Shown here in pieces: positions 46,931-55,833 of a stretch of 64,000 nt of DNA (its first letter is position 1; every line of letters begins with the position of its first letter). The stretch comes from Bryobacteraceae bacterium (GTDB lineage Bacteria; Acidobacteriota; Terriglobia; Bryobacterales; Bryobacteraceae), in NCBI GenBank assembly GCA_025055455.1, contig JANWXD010000006.1, forward strand, positions 62,001 through 126,000. The letters run 5' to 3'. A program made the position numbers and the translations under genes. The notes beneath the pieces are model-generated. The model saw only the letters and a list, made by a program, of their open reading frames with translations. It was not told where the DNA came from and ran no database searches.

Positions 46931-48678
46931 TCGATCGCGATGCGCACGATGTTACTCACGTCTCCGTCGCGCTCCACACGCAGCGCCACGGCATCGCCCT
47001 TCGGCGCCCCGGGCGGAACGAAGACATTGATCTGATACAGCCCCACGAACCCCGGGGTGAGCCCTGCAAAGAACGGATCCGTTGTCACCTGCGTCGCAAA
47101 GGGCGTGTCGCCGCCGAAGACCACCTTGGGCTGCGGCGCCACCCAAGCCAACGGAGCGGAGGGGGCCGCCGCGCCCGTCGAAGCCGGCGGACTCGTCCGC
47201 CCCATCCCGATCGCGTAAATTACCAGCGCGTCGCCCTCCCGCGCCGGACGGCCGGGAACGCCCAGTTGAGCCGCCAGCGCCGCAGGGATGGGGAAGCTTC
47301 CGTCTTGATTGACGACGATGCCGTAGTCCCAGCCGCCTGCAGCGAAGCGCAGGATGCGCGACGCCCGCTCCGCCACTTGGATTGCCACGGCATTCCCCAC
47401 CTGACCGTCCCGCTCCACGCGCACCAGCGCTTCGCCCGGCGGCGTTTCGTAAGGAATCTGAAAATTGATTTGGCCATAGGAGGCGTAGTAGAGCGGCGCT
47501 GGCTGTCCGTTCACTAACACGCGCGCTTTGCCGAGCTGCTGCACCAAGGGCAGTTGCTTGCCCTCCTGCGGTTCCTCGAAACTGAACTGTTCCCCGAATA
47601 CCGCGCAAATGTCCCCTTGGCTCAGCGTCTCGCCTGCGGCGAAGGTCGCATTATTCACCACGCCCCCGAAGTAAGCCCAAGGCGGCCCGGACGCGACGAC
47701 CTCGAGCTCCACCGGTACGGTCTGCGGGCCGTTGGCGGCGTTCGACGCGACGACGACTGCGCCTTGATAAACACCCGGCGTCAACCCGCGGGCCTCTGCC
47801 GTGACCCTGTACAACCCGCTGACGCTGTCCACGCTGAGCCAGTTCTGGCCCGAAGGCTGGCTGACCGTGACGGAAGAAACCGCCAGCGTCCCCAGTCCAC
47901 GGTTGGCCACCCAAAGGAACTCGACGGCCTTGGGCGCGCCTTGGGCGAGGCGGAATCGCAGGCGCGCCGGCACGACTTGCGCGATCGGCTGCGACGTCAC
48001 GTGCAGCCGCACGGGGACGCGCTTGTTGTCCGGAGCGAAGCTCGAGTTGCTGATGAGTACGGCACCCTCGTAGCTGCCTTCCGCCATCCCGCTCAGGTGA
48101 CGACCTTCGATCCGGTAGAGAATGGGAAACCGAAACGTACCGGCGCCGTCCAGCGAAAAGAGGAGCCAGGGCCCGCCGCTTTGCGTGGTGACCTGCGCCG
48201 TCACGCTGCTGTTGGTGTAAAAGGTGACGCGATCGGCGCCGCCGTTCGGCGCCACGTACAGATCCACGCGGTCCGGCACGCCGCCGCCGACCTGCACCGT
48301 CACAGTGATCGTCTGCGGGGCGTCCACCGCGTTCGGATCCCTCACGGTGACCACGCCCGTGTGCATGCCCCGGGCAAGTGACGCGGTCTGGAGCGCGATC
48401 TGCACCGGCAGGCACACGCCCGCGCGCGTCGTGCAGGTCCGCTGCGGCCCCACCGAGGCCGCCAGCCACGGCACCGAAGAAGAAACGCTCAGGTTCAAAC
48501 TTCCGTCGCCCGCGTTGAATGCCTCCACTTCCTGGCTCGGGCCGGAAGACCCAACGGCTACCGATATGGGGCCCACCGCAGTGGTGCTCAAGCGCAATTT
48601 GGGCGCGGCGCTCAGCCAACCAGCCAGCAGCAGAAGGGCGAACGCGCTACGGAAGGCTTGCCGGCTCCCTACACCCAT
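46927..48678 (-). CDS. Secreted Ig-like/BACON-type protein with Solibacter-type C-terminal domain
   Basis: 583 aa from ATG 48678 (overlapping the nuoA end by 10 bp). A signal peptide ('SAFALLLLAGWLSAAP') precedes three repeated beta-sandwich units of BACON/Ig style ('LNLSVSSSVPWLAASVGPQR', 'GMHTGVVTVRDPNAVDAPQT', 'GSYEGAVLISNSSFAPDNKR', 'GVYQGAVVVASNAANGPQTV') and a Solibacter-type domain from about 345 ('FGGVVNNATFAAGETLSQGD', 'GLYQINVFVPPGAP'). The frame is open further upstream, but only ATG 48678 provides a signal peptide. The function is unknown. Confidence 0.75.
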   Translation of the reverse strand: MGVGSRQAFRSAFALLLLAGWLSAAPKLRLSTTAVGPISVAVGSSGPSQEVEAFNAGDGSLNLSVSSSVPWLAASVGPQRTCTTRAGVCLPVQIALQTASLARGMHTGVVTVRDPNAVDAPQTITVTVQVGGGVPDRVDLYVAPNGGADRVTFYTNSSVTAQVTTQSGGPWLLFSLDGAGTFRFPILYRIEGRHLSGMAEGSYEGAVLISNSSFAPDNKRVPVRLHVTSQPIAQVVPARLRFRLAQGAPKAVEFLWVANRGLGTLAVSSVTVSQPSGQNWLSVDSVSGLYRVTAEARGLTPGVYQGAVVVASNAANGPQTVPVELEVVASGPPWAYFGGVVNNATFAAGETLSQGDICAVFGEQFSFEEPQEGKQLPLVQQLGKARVLVNGQPAPLYYASYGQINFQIPYETPPGEALVRVERDGQVGNAVAIQVAERASRILRFAAGGWDYGIVVNQDGSFPIPAALAAQLGVPGRPAREGDALVIYAIGMGRTSPPASTGAAAPSAPLAWVAPQPKVVFGGDTPFATQVTTDPFFAGLTPGFVGLYQINVFVPPGAPKGDAVALRVERDGDVSNIVRIAIE

Positions 48679-49025
48679 TCCAGGGCGCCTTTCTTGTACG
48701 CCCAGATGTAGCCGACAATCAAGATCCCCAGGAAAACGGCCACCTCGGCCACGCCGAACCAGCCGAGCTTCTGATACCGGACTGCCCATGGGAACAGAAA
48801 GATGGTCTCCACGTCGAAGATGACGAACAGAATGGCGATGATGTAAAAGCGCACCGTGTAGCGGCCACGGGAATCGGAGGCCGCCTTGATGCCGCACTCG
48901 TAAGCGTCCAGCTTGACGACGTTGGGCAGCGCGGGACGAACCAGCTTGAAGATGAGGATGGTCGCCACGGGAAACAGAGTGGCGACCGCCAGGAAGATGA
49001 AGATTGGGACGTACCCTTCCGGCAT
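48669..49025 (-). CDS. nuoA: NADH-quinone oxidoreductase subunit A
   Basis: 118 aa with three transmembrane segments. 'KLDAYECGIKAASDSRGRYT' holds the conserved 'YECG' Cys loop and 'RFYIIAILFVIFDVETIFLF' the signature of subunit A (ND3 homologue). Start ATG 49025 gives the standard length; the frame extends upstream without family similarity. NuoA is part of the membrane arm of complex I. Unusually, it is not followed by nuoB but by a secreted-protein gene, so the rest of the nuo operon lies elsewhere. Confidence 0.9.
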   Translation of the reverse strand: MPEGYVPIFIFLAVATLFPVATILIFKLVRPALPNVVKLDAYECGIKAASDSRGRYTVRFYIIAILFVIFDVETIFLFPWAVRYQKLGWFGVAEVAVFLGILIVGYIWAYKKGALEWV

Positions 49026-49265
49026 CAACCCACGATGATAGCATCCGGTGGGCGCCACCGGACCATCCCTCCGCGGCAGCACGCCCGGTCATCACCGAAA
49101 CCTTGTGTTGAATCCCTTCTGCAACGTTCCACGTAGCCGCGGCCAGAGTTAAGGGAGTGTAACGGCGCAGGGTGAGTCCGCGACTCCGCTTCTAGCTCGC
49201 CGACGACGGCCATGTAGGGGATTCGCCAGCCGGTCGGCTTGCGCCGCTGCTTTCAACGACCCATA

Positions 49266-49944
49266 ATGTCGGCCGTGGGCGCGCACCTCCTGCTGGCGGC
49301 GATGCTTCTCCAGCCGTCCGGTGAAATTCGCGGCATCGTCCGCGACGCGGTCGGAGGCGAACCCCTCGCCCGGGTAGAAATCGTAATCGCGGGCACGCCG
49401 CATCGAACGGTCTCCGACTCCTCGGGGCGATTCTTCATGAGCGGCATTCCGCCGGGCACATACGTCCTCCGCGTCTCCACAGTCGGCTACCGGCTCCTGA
49501 CCAAGACGTTCGAACTGGCCGCGGACGACCCCAAAGAGTTCGAAGTGGTCCTCAGTCCGGACACCTTCCGCCATACCGAGACCGTCGAGGTGACCGCCGG
49601 ACCGTTCGATCCGCTCGTCCCGGCGAGTCCGTCCGAGGGCGCCTTCACCGGGCCGGAGGTCACGAACCTGGCCAGCGTTGTCGCCCACGACCGACTGCGG
49701 GCTATACAGCGGTTGCCCGGCGTCTCCTCGAACGACGACTTCAACAGCCGTTTTTCGCTGCGCGGCGCGGCTTTCCACCGCGTCGGCGTGTATCTGGACG
49801 ACGTGCTTCTGCACGCCCCTTTTCAAATAATCCGCGGGCGAGCCGGCCACCGGTACGCTGACGTTGGCTCAAGGCGACACCGTCGAGAGCCTGAGGCTGT
49901 TGCCGAGAGCTCGGCCTTCTCGCTTCCGAGACCGCACTCCCTGA
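49266..49944 (+). pseudogene. TonB-dependent receptor remnant (N-terminal, frameshifted)
   Basis: From ATG 49266 a signal peptide, a carboxypeptidase-regulatory domain ('GEIRGIVRDAVGGEPLARVE', 'DSSGRFFMSGIPPGTYVLRV') and a plug domain ('LRAIQRLPGVSSNDDFNSRF', 'SLRGAAFHRVGVYLDDVLLH') are intact. Near 49835 the frame breaks: the family sequence continues in another frame ('EPATGTLTLAQGDTVESLRL', then 'RFRDRTP' and TGA at 49942). The whole barrel is missing. It is a frameshifted, truncated remnant lying against the end of egtD. Confidence 0.7.
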
Positions 49945-49965
49945 CGGGCGGCGGCTCGAGGCCCT

Positions 49966-50955
49966 TCAACGAACCGCGCGCAGCAGATTCAGACTGAATC
50001 GCGAGTGCCGGTCGAGCCATCGAGCCTCGATTCGAAGGCCAGCGGCGTCGGCCAGCTCATCGATCTCCTCGAACGAGTACTTGTAAGAATTCTCGGTGTG
50101 GATCTCTTCGCCTTCCAAAAAAGCCACCTCCCAGTCGAGGGCGTCGATGCGCACCGTCTGGCGGGCCTCGCTCACGAGATACATTTCGATGCGCCCGACG
50201 TCCTCCCGATACACCGCTCGATGGGCGAAGCGGGAAACGTCAAAATGCCCCCCTAACTCGCGATTGATGCGCGCCAGCAGATTCCGGTTGAATTGGGCGG
50301 TGACACGTTGGGAATCGTCGTAGGCCCGTTCCAGGGTCGAAGCTTCTTTGCGCAGGTCGATACCTAGCAGCAGCCGGTCGTCGCTGCCCAGATCCTGCGC
50401 CAGACATCGCAGGAATCGCACGGCCTCAGGGCGATCCAGGTTGCCGATGTTCGAGCCGAGCCACAGCACGAGCTTCCGACCCGCCGCCGGGGGCAGTAAC
50501 TTGAGGGCGTGCCAGTATTCCGCCGCGACTGCACAGATTTTCAGCGGAGGAAAGTCCCGTAAGAGGGCGCGGCAACTGTCCTGCAAAGCTGTGCGGCAAA
50601 CGTCCACGGGCACGTAGCGGAGCTCGGCGCCATTACGCAGGAACGCCTCGATCAGCAAGCGCGTTTTGGCGGCATTGCCGCTACCCAGCTCGATCAGCGT
50701 CACGGGACCGGTAAACCGTGCGGCCAGCGAGGCGGCCTCCCGCTCGAGGATCTCCCGTTCGGCTCGGGTCAGATAGTACTCGTCCAATTCGCAGATCGCC
50801 TCGAATAGGCGGGATCCTTCCTCGTCGTAGAAGAACCGGCATGGCAGAAATTTCGGACTTGCCCCCAAACCCTCACGCACCGCCTGAGCAAAGGCTCGTA
50901 CCTCGTGGTCCCCCGGGATTTCGATCCACTCGAGCCGTTCGGCGTCAGCCCGCAC
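49966..50955 (-). CDS. egtD: L-histidine N-alpha-methyltransferase
   Basis: 329 aa, near the usual 321. It trimethylates histidine to hercynine with SAM. '[20 protein letters not shown]' is the SAM motif, and '[20 protein letters not shown]', '[17 protein letters not shown]', '[19 protein letters not shown]' and '[13 protein letters not shown]' are typical of EgtD. GTG 50955, with GGGGGGAG nine bases upstream, was chosen over the longer open frame; it overlaps senB by 11 bp. As last gene of senA-senB-egtD it supplies hercynine for selenoneine (or ergothioneine). Confidence 0.9.
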   Translation of the reverse strand: MRADAERLEWIEIPGDHEVRAFAQAVREGLGASPKFLPCRFFYDEEGSRLFEAICELDEYYLTRAEREILEREAASLAARFTGPVTLIELGSGNAAKTRLLIEAFLRNGAELRYVPVDVCRTALQDSCRALLRDFPPLKICAVAAEYWHALKLLPPAAGRKLVLWLGSNIGNLDRPEAVRFLRCLAQDLGSDDRLLLGIDLRKEASTLERAYDDSQRVTAQFNRNLLARINRELGGHFDVSRFAHRAVYREDVGRIEMYLVSEARQTVRIDALDWEVAFLEGEEIHTENSYKYSFEEIDELADAAGLRIEARWLDRHSRFSLNLLRAVR

Positions 50956-51922
50956 GGTGGTTCTCTCCCCCCTTGCGGAGCTCCCCGAGAAGCCGCTGCC
51001 AGCTCCGCCGCTCCCTTTGCGGGGAGACCAACGGCCGGAGCTTGACGCACCAATCGCGCAATCTGCCGAGGAACGTCTTGTCCGCCTCCACGCGCTGCAG
51101 CAAGCGAGCCAAGGCGGTCGTATCCCCAACCGGGAAAAACCCCGGGTAGTCGGCGCCGAGAATCCCGATCGAGCCCGGAATGCGGGAAGCCAGCGTCGGC
51201 ACCGAACAGGCGATCGCTTCACAGAGGGCGTTGGCGCCGCCCTCCATCTGGGAGCTCAGCACGTGCAAGCGGCAGCGGGCGAGAATCCGCAGCGCCCTCC
51301 AGCGTGGCAGCTCGCCCAGCCAGAAATAGCGGGGATTGTCGCTCATCTCTCGGCGAGCTTGCCGCCCCATCTCTGGGTCGAGAGCCGCGCCGATGTGCAG
51401 GATGCGAATCGCCGAGGACGAAGGCAACAGACGGGCGGCCTGCGCCGCGCGGAACGGGTCTTTGACCGGGCGTAGGTGCCCCAGGACGCACACTTCGAAC
51501 ACATCCCGGCGCGGCCGGAATCGGCCCGGAGGCTTCACGGCGGACTGGTAGATGACCCGGGCGCGCTCCCGCAAATCAGCGGGCAAGGCATCAAGGGCCT
51601 GCGCCTGCAGCACCACGAGCCGGTCCGCCATCTGCAGACTTTGCTGGGCGCAAAGGTCGCCGGGCAGATCCCCGTACAGGTCCGTTCCGGTTAGCGCCAC
51701 CACGAGGGGCCCGTCTGGATGCTGGCGGCGAAACCGTTCCACCGACCGGAAACTCTTCCGAGCGTGCAGCGCCACCAGCAGATCCCAACGCCCACCCGAA
51801 TATTCGGTGTGGATCGCGACGCGGTGCCCGAGGGTTCGCAAAATCTTCGCCCAGCGCAGAGCGGTGCGGCGGTTGCCGGAGCGCGAGCGAGGACCGGCCG
51901 GCGTAACGATACAAATCTTCAT
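50945..51922 (-). CDS. senB: Selenosugar synthase-type glycosyltransferase (SenB, TIGR04348-like)
   Basis: 325 aa. The sequence matches the SenB pattern in my memory closely: '[20 protein letters not shown]', '[18 protein letters not shown]', '[17 protein letters not shown]', '[17 protein letters not shown]', '[20 protein letters not shown]', '[20 protein letters not shown]' and '[20 protein letters not shown]'. SenB couples UDP-GlcNAc to selenophosphate to make a selenosugar. It starts 4 bp after senA and overlaps egtD. A SenB homologue is not part of ordinary ergothioneine clusters, so it is the gene that marks this locus as selenium-related. Confidence 0.8.
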   Translation of the reverse strand: MKICIVTPAGPRSRSGNRRTALRWAKILRTLGHRVAIHTEYSGGRWDLLVALHARKSFRSVERFRRQHPDGPLVVALTGTDLYGDLPGDLCAQQSLQMADRLVVLQAQALDALPADLRERARVIYQSAVKPPGRFRPRRDVFEVCVLGHLRPVKDPFRAAQAARLLPSSSAIRILHIGAALDPEMGRQARREMSDNPRYFWLGELPRWRALRILARCRLHVLSSQMEGGANALCEAIACSVPTLASRIPGSIGILGADYPGFFPVGDTTALARLLQRVEADKTFLGRLRDWCVKLRPLVSPQRERRSWQRLLGELRKGGENHRAG

Positions 51923-51926
51923 CTCT

Positions 51927-53264
51927 TCATCGCTGCCGGCAGGTGCGGAAGCCCGCCCACACGTCGCGGCGATCCGGCGTGTAGAAGTTGCGATACGTGT
52001 TGCGCACCAAGCGCGACCGCGTCGCCCAGCAGCCCCCTCGCAGGACTTTTCGCGTGCCGAACCACGGCTCAGAGTACTCGCGATACGGATCCGGCGTGAA
52101 TCCCGGATAGGGCAGGAACGTGGAGGCCGTCCACTCCCACACGTTTCCGATCATCTGCCGACATCCGACCGGACTGTCCCCTTCCGGCCACGCCGCCACA
52201 TCCACCGTGCCCATCGCGCGCCAGTCGAGATTCGCCGGTGTCGGTTCCCCGCGCTCTTGGCCCCACGGATAGCGTCTCTTGTTCGCTCCCCCATGGGTCA
52301 CCCGGTCGGCGACTTCGACTGACGCCGCTGCTTCCCACTCGGCCTCGGTGGGCAAGCGTCGCCCCGCCCATCGACAGTATGCCTGGGCTTCGTACCAGTT
52401 GACGTGAAGGACCGGCCGGTACGGTTCCAGCGGGACCCAGCGGTCGAAGTGCCGCCGCAGCCAGCGGCCGTTGGCTTCCCTCCGCCAGTAAACGGGATGT
52501 TGGGCCCCGGCGTCAAGCCTCCATTGCCAACCCTCCGGGCTCCACAGCTCCGGGCGCTGATAGCCGTGGTCTTCGACGAAGGCGAGAAATTCGGCTTGAG
52601 TGACCGGGGCGCGGGCGATCCCGAACGGCTCCAACTCCACTTCGTGCTGCCACTTCTCGTTGTCGAACACGAACGGTTCCTCCGGGCTGGCGCCCAGGTA
52701 GAATTTGCCTCCTGGCACCTCGGCATCGCCCTTCAGCGCACCGGCGTCCGAGGATCCGGTTGAAGTTTCCGCCCCGCAGGGCTCTTTCCAGCCCACCGGC
52801 GCGGGGTATCCCAGCGTCTGTCGTGTGTAGGTGAATGCCTCGGTGTGCATGTCCTCGTGGAAGACGCTGTAGAGCGTATGGTAGACGAGCTCGTCGCTCG
52901 GCGCCGCGCGATGGAGCGCCTCGATCACCCGATCGCGGACCTGCGCCACGTAAGCGAAAGTCGCTTCGCGGTCCGGCAGCGGTAAGTCCCAACGCACGTC
53001 GTGAGGAATCGCGATCGAGTCGTACAGAAGGTCGGCGTCCCTCCGGCCGGGCGGTTGTCCCTCGACCTGGCGCAGCACCCACTTTTCCTGAAACCAAGCC
53101 ACGTGGCCGATTTCCCAAAGCAACGGGTTGACGATGGGAAGGCGCGGCCCCATCAGCTGTTCGTCGCTGAGATCAGCCACCAGCCACAGGCTTCGTTCGC
53201 GGGCATCCCAAACCCATCGAGCCAGCTGCTCGACCGTGAGTTGCAGTCTTTCCAGTAACCTCAC
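51927..53264 (-). CDS. senA: Selenoneine synthase (SenA), EgtB-like
   Basis: 445 aa. A DinB-like N-terminal domain with the EgtB-type iron ligands His54 ('[10 protein letters not shown]'), His136 and His140 ('[10 protein letters not shown]') is followed by an FGE-sulfatase domain ('[20 protein letters not shown]', '[11 protein letters not shown]', '[19 protein letters not shown]'). SenA joins hercynine and a selenosugar oxidatively. By itself it could be EgtB; the adjacent senB tips the call. GTG 53264 has AGGAG five bases upstream and is preferred over a longer frame. A TTGACA promoter lies about 60 bp upstream. Confidence 0.78.
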   Translation of the reverse strand: MRLLERLQLTVEQLARWVWDARERSLWLVADLSDEQLMGPRLPIVNPLLWEIGHVAWFQEKWVLRQVEGQPPGRRDADLLYDSIAIPHDVRWDLPLPDREATFAYVAQVRDRVIEALHRAAPSDELVYHTLYSVFHEDMHTEAFTYTRQTLGYPAPVGWKEPCGAETSTGSSDAGALKGDAEVPGGKFYLGASPEEPFVFDNEKWQHEVELEPFGIARAPVTQAEFLAFVEDHGYQRPELWSPEGWQWRLDAGAQHPVYWRREANGRWLRRHFDRWVPLEPYRPVLHVNWYEAQAYCRWAGRRLPTEAEWEAAASVEVADRVTHGGANKRRYPWGQERGEPTPANLDWRAMGTVDVAAWPEGDSPVGCRQMIGNVWEWTASTFLPYPGFTPDPYREYSEPWFGTRKVLRGGCWATRSRLVRNTYRNFYTPDRRDVWAGFRTCRQR

Positions 53265-53302
53265 GCGGTCTCCTCCCTCTGAGCGCCGACTCCTCGGCCG
53301 AT

Positions 53303-53330
53303 AACGTACCACGGGGGCGTCGGATGTCAA
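53303..53330 (-). promoter_or_regulatory. Promoter of the senA-senB-egtD operon
   Basis: On the minus strand a perfect TTGACA (53330-53325) is followed after 16 bp by TACGTT (53308-53303), a weak -10. Transcription would start near 53296, about 30 bases before the senA GTG. The 176-bp gap to the divergent ABC transporter gene shows no clear promoter in the other direction. Confidence 0.55.
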
Positions 53331-53440
53331 GCTGGGCTATGCTGTTCCCCGCGGCGCACAGGCCCCCTGTGGGACCTGGCCAGCCGCTTACCAGCTCGAG
53401 ACGGAGGCGGGCGAACCGGGACGGCAACAGATCGGGCATA

Positions 53441-54214
53441 ATGAGGGGGTCGAAAGCTGGGATTCGCTGGGTGTTGGAGCTCCAGGGCGTCAGCAAGAGA
53501 TACGACAGCGGTTTCGCGCTTCACGGTACGGATCTCACGATCGCCGCAGAGCAAACTACGATCCTGCTCGGTCCCAGCGGGTGCGGAAAGTCCACCTTAC
53601 TGCGCCTCATGATGGGCCTGGTGTGGCCGGACACCGGAAGGGTCTTGCTCTCCGGGTTGGAACTGACTCCGCGCAACGTGCGAGCCATCCGGCGGCGCAT
53701 CGGCTACGTGATTCAAGACGGGGGCCTTTTCCCGCACCTGACCGCGCGCGACAACGTGACGCTCATGGCGCAGTACCTGGGCTGGGAGCGGCAGCGGATC
53801 CACGAGCGCCTGGCCCGACTGGTCGAACTGACGCAGTTTCCTTGGGATCGCCTGGACCAGTTCCCCGCGCAATTGTCCGGCGGACAGCGCCAGCGTGTCG
53901 CGCTGATGCGAGCCCTGATGCTGGATCCTGACGTAGTCCTGCTGGACGAGCCGCTGGGCGCCCTGGATCCCATGATCCGTTCGGAGTTGCAGAACGACTT
54001 GCGTGACATCTTCCGGACGCTGCGGAAAACCGTGGTCCTGGTGACGCACGACCTCGGCGAAGCCGCGTTCTTTGCGGATCGGATCGTGCTGATGCGGGAA
54101 GGCCGCATCATCCAGCAGGGCACACTGCGCGACTTGCTGGACTCGCCGGCCGAGCCGTTCGTAACTCAGTTCATCCGGGCCCAGCGCCGCCCCTGGGAAA
54201 CCTCGCCGGAGTAG
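53441..54214 (+). CDS. ABC transporter ATPase, betaine/ergothioneine-import type (OpuCA/EgtV-like)
   Basis: 257 aa. 'ILLGPSGCGKSTLLRLMMGL' (Walker A), 'YVIQDGGLFPHLTARDNVTL' (Q-loop), 'QFPAQLSGGQRQRVALMRAL' (signature) and 'DVVLLDEPLGALDPMIRSEL' (Walker B) are complete, and the protein is of the OpuCA/ProV subtype but without a CBS tail. ATG 53441 is one of several possible starts; GTG 53471 is the next. It is divergent from the sen operon and is followed after 8 bp by the permease-binding protein fusion, so the two form one importer. Confidence 0.85.
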   Translation: MRGSKAGIRWVLELQGVSKRYDSGFALHGTDLTIAAEQTTILLGPSGCGKSTLLRLMMGLVWPDTGRVLLSGLELTPRNVRAIRRRIGYVIQDGGLFPHLTARDNVTLMAQYLGWERQRIHERLARLVELTQFPWDRLDQFPAQLSGGQRQRVALMRALMLDPDVVLLDEPLGALDPMIRSELQNDLRDIFRTLRKTVVLVTHDLGEAAFFADRIVLMREGRIIQQGTLRDLLDSPAEPFVTQFIRAQRRPWETSPE

Positions 54215-54222
54215 CCTCGGCG

Positions 54223-55719
54223 ATGCGCATCCCGCCACCCGTGTTCGCCGCGCTGGCTTGCCTGGGTTCGGTGGCAACGGCGATTGCCCGCCCGGTCCAG
54301 GTCGGCTCGAAGAGCTTTACCGAATCCGTCATCTTGGGCGAGATCGCCACCCAGATCCTGCGCAGCTCCGGTGTGGCGGCGACCCACCGACGCCAGTTGG
54401 GTGGGACCCAAGTGCTGTGGCGGGCACTGCGCCGCGGAGAGATCGACATCTACGCGGAGTACACAGGAACGATCGCCGAAGAGATTCTGGCTGGCAGCGG
54501 CGTGCGAGGGCAGGAAGATTTGCGGCGGCTTCTCGCTGCCAGCGGGGTACGCATGAGCGGCCCTCTCGGCTTCGACAACACCTACGCCCTAGGGGTCAAA
54601 GAAGAGTTGGGCGCCCGCCTCGGGCTGCGGACCATATCGGACTTGCGCCGCTACCCGGGACTCCGATTCGGCTTCAGCAACGAGTTCATGGACCGCGCGG
54701 ACGGCTGGCCCAGCCTGCGCCGCCATTACGGCCTCCCGCAGCGCAACGTCCGGGGCCTGGATCACGATCTCGCCTACCGGGCCCTGGCGAGCGGCGCCCT
54801 GGACGTCACGGACCTGTACTCGACCGACGCGGAAATCGTCTACTACGGTCTCCGAGTTCTGAAGGACGACTGGAACCACTTCCCCCGATACGAGGCCGTG
54901 CTTCTCTATCGGGAGGATCTCCTCCGGCGCGTGCCTTGGGCCGAGCCGGCGTTGAAGCGCTTGGAGGGCCGCATCTCGCCCGAGGCGATGCGGGACATGA
55001 ACGCGCGAGTCAAGCTGCGCCGGGAGCCGGAAAGCCAGGTCGCAGCGGCGTTCCTGTCCACGAACTTCGGGGTCGGCGCCCAGACGCCGGAGGAAACTTT
55101 GGCTGGCCGGCTCGCAAGAAACACACGGGATCATTTGTTGTTGGTGGGAGTGTCGCTGGCGGCTGCCATCTCGATCGCGGTGCCGCTGGGCGTGGCGGCC
55201 GCCAAGCGGCCGCGTCTGGGGCACGTCGTGCTGGCCATCGCGGGCATCGTACAGACCATTCCCTCGCTGGCGCTGCTCGTCTTGCTGATCCCGCTGCTGG
55301 GCATCGGCGAACCTCCCGCCGTTGCCGCGCTGTTTCTCTACAGCCTGCTGCCGATCGTCCGGAACACCTGCACGGGGCTGCAGGACATTTCGCCGGCGAT
55401 CCGCGAGTCCGCCGCGGCGCTCGGCCTGCCACCCCTCGCGCAGCTGTGGCGCATCGAACTGCCCATCGCCTCCCGTGCGATCCTGGCTGGTATCGCGACG
55501 TCCGCCGTGATCAACGTGGGCACCGCCACGCTCGGTGCCCTAGTCGGCGCGGGCGGCTACGGCCAGCCGATCCTCACCGGGATCCGCCTGGACGATTTCG
55601 GCCTGATCTTGGAAGGCGCGCTCCCCGCCGCGGCGCTGGCGTTGCTGGTGCAAGGCCTCTTCGAAGCCCTGCAACGTCTCGTCGTGCCCAAGGGGCTGCG
55701 CCTCGAGCCCGCAGCCTGA
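54223..55719 (+). CDS. ABC importer: substrate-binding protein fused to permease
   Basis: 498 aa. After a signal segment (about 1-22) comes an OpuAC-type binding domain to about residue 290 ('VQVGSKSFTESVILGEIATQ', 'LGGTQVLWRALRRGEIDIYA', 'EYTGTIAEEILAG'), then a permease domain with about five or six helices ('VSLAAAISIAVPLGVAAA', 'VQTIPSLALLVLLIPLLGIG', 'ALGLPPLAQLWRIELPIA'). Such fusions carry betaine, choline or ergothioneine (EgtU has the two domains in the opposite order). Beside the sen operon, ergothioneine or selenoneine is the most attractive substrate, but this is inferred. Confidence 0.8.
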   Translation: MRIPPPVFAALACLGSVATAIARPVQVGSKSFTESVILGEIATQILRSSGVAATHRRQLGGTQVLWRALRRGEIDIYAEYTGTIAEEILAGSGVRGQEDLRRLLAASGVRMSGPLGFDNTYALGVKEELGARLGLRTISDLRRYPGLRFGFSNEFMDRADGWPSLRRHYGLPQRNVRGLDHDLAYRALASGALDVTDLYSTDAEIVYYGLRVLKDDWNHFPRYEAVLLYREDLLRRVPWAEPALKRLEGRISPEAMRDMNARVKLRREPESQVAAAFLSTNFGVGAQTPEETLAGRLARNTRDHLLLVGVSLAAAISIAVPLGVAAAKRPRLGHVVLAIAGIVQTIPSLALLVLLIPLLGIGEPPAVAALFLYSLLPIVRNTCTGLQDISPAIRESAAALGLPPLAQLWRIELPIASRAILAGIATSAVINVGTATLGALVGAGGYGQPILTGIRLDDFGLILEGALPAAALALLVQGLFEALQRLVVPKGLRLEPAA

Positions 55720-55833
55720 GACCCGGCACGCTCTTCGCCCAGCGTGGGCTGACCGCTTCTTACACCGGAGTGGACCGTCGTTTCATCAAGCCGTCATCGT
55801 AGCGGCGGTATGATGAGCCTTCTAGGTCCGGCG

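Noticed and set aside
49026-49265. Possible tRNA or small RNA in the gap between nuoA and the receptor remnant
   Set aside because: No T-loop (GTTCRA) with matching arms and no promoter-terminator pair was found.
51927-53264. Calling the gene plain egtB for ergothioneine
   Set aside because: The protein could be either, but the SenB-type glycosyltransferase between it and egtD makes selenoneine the better reading; kept as an alternative.
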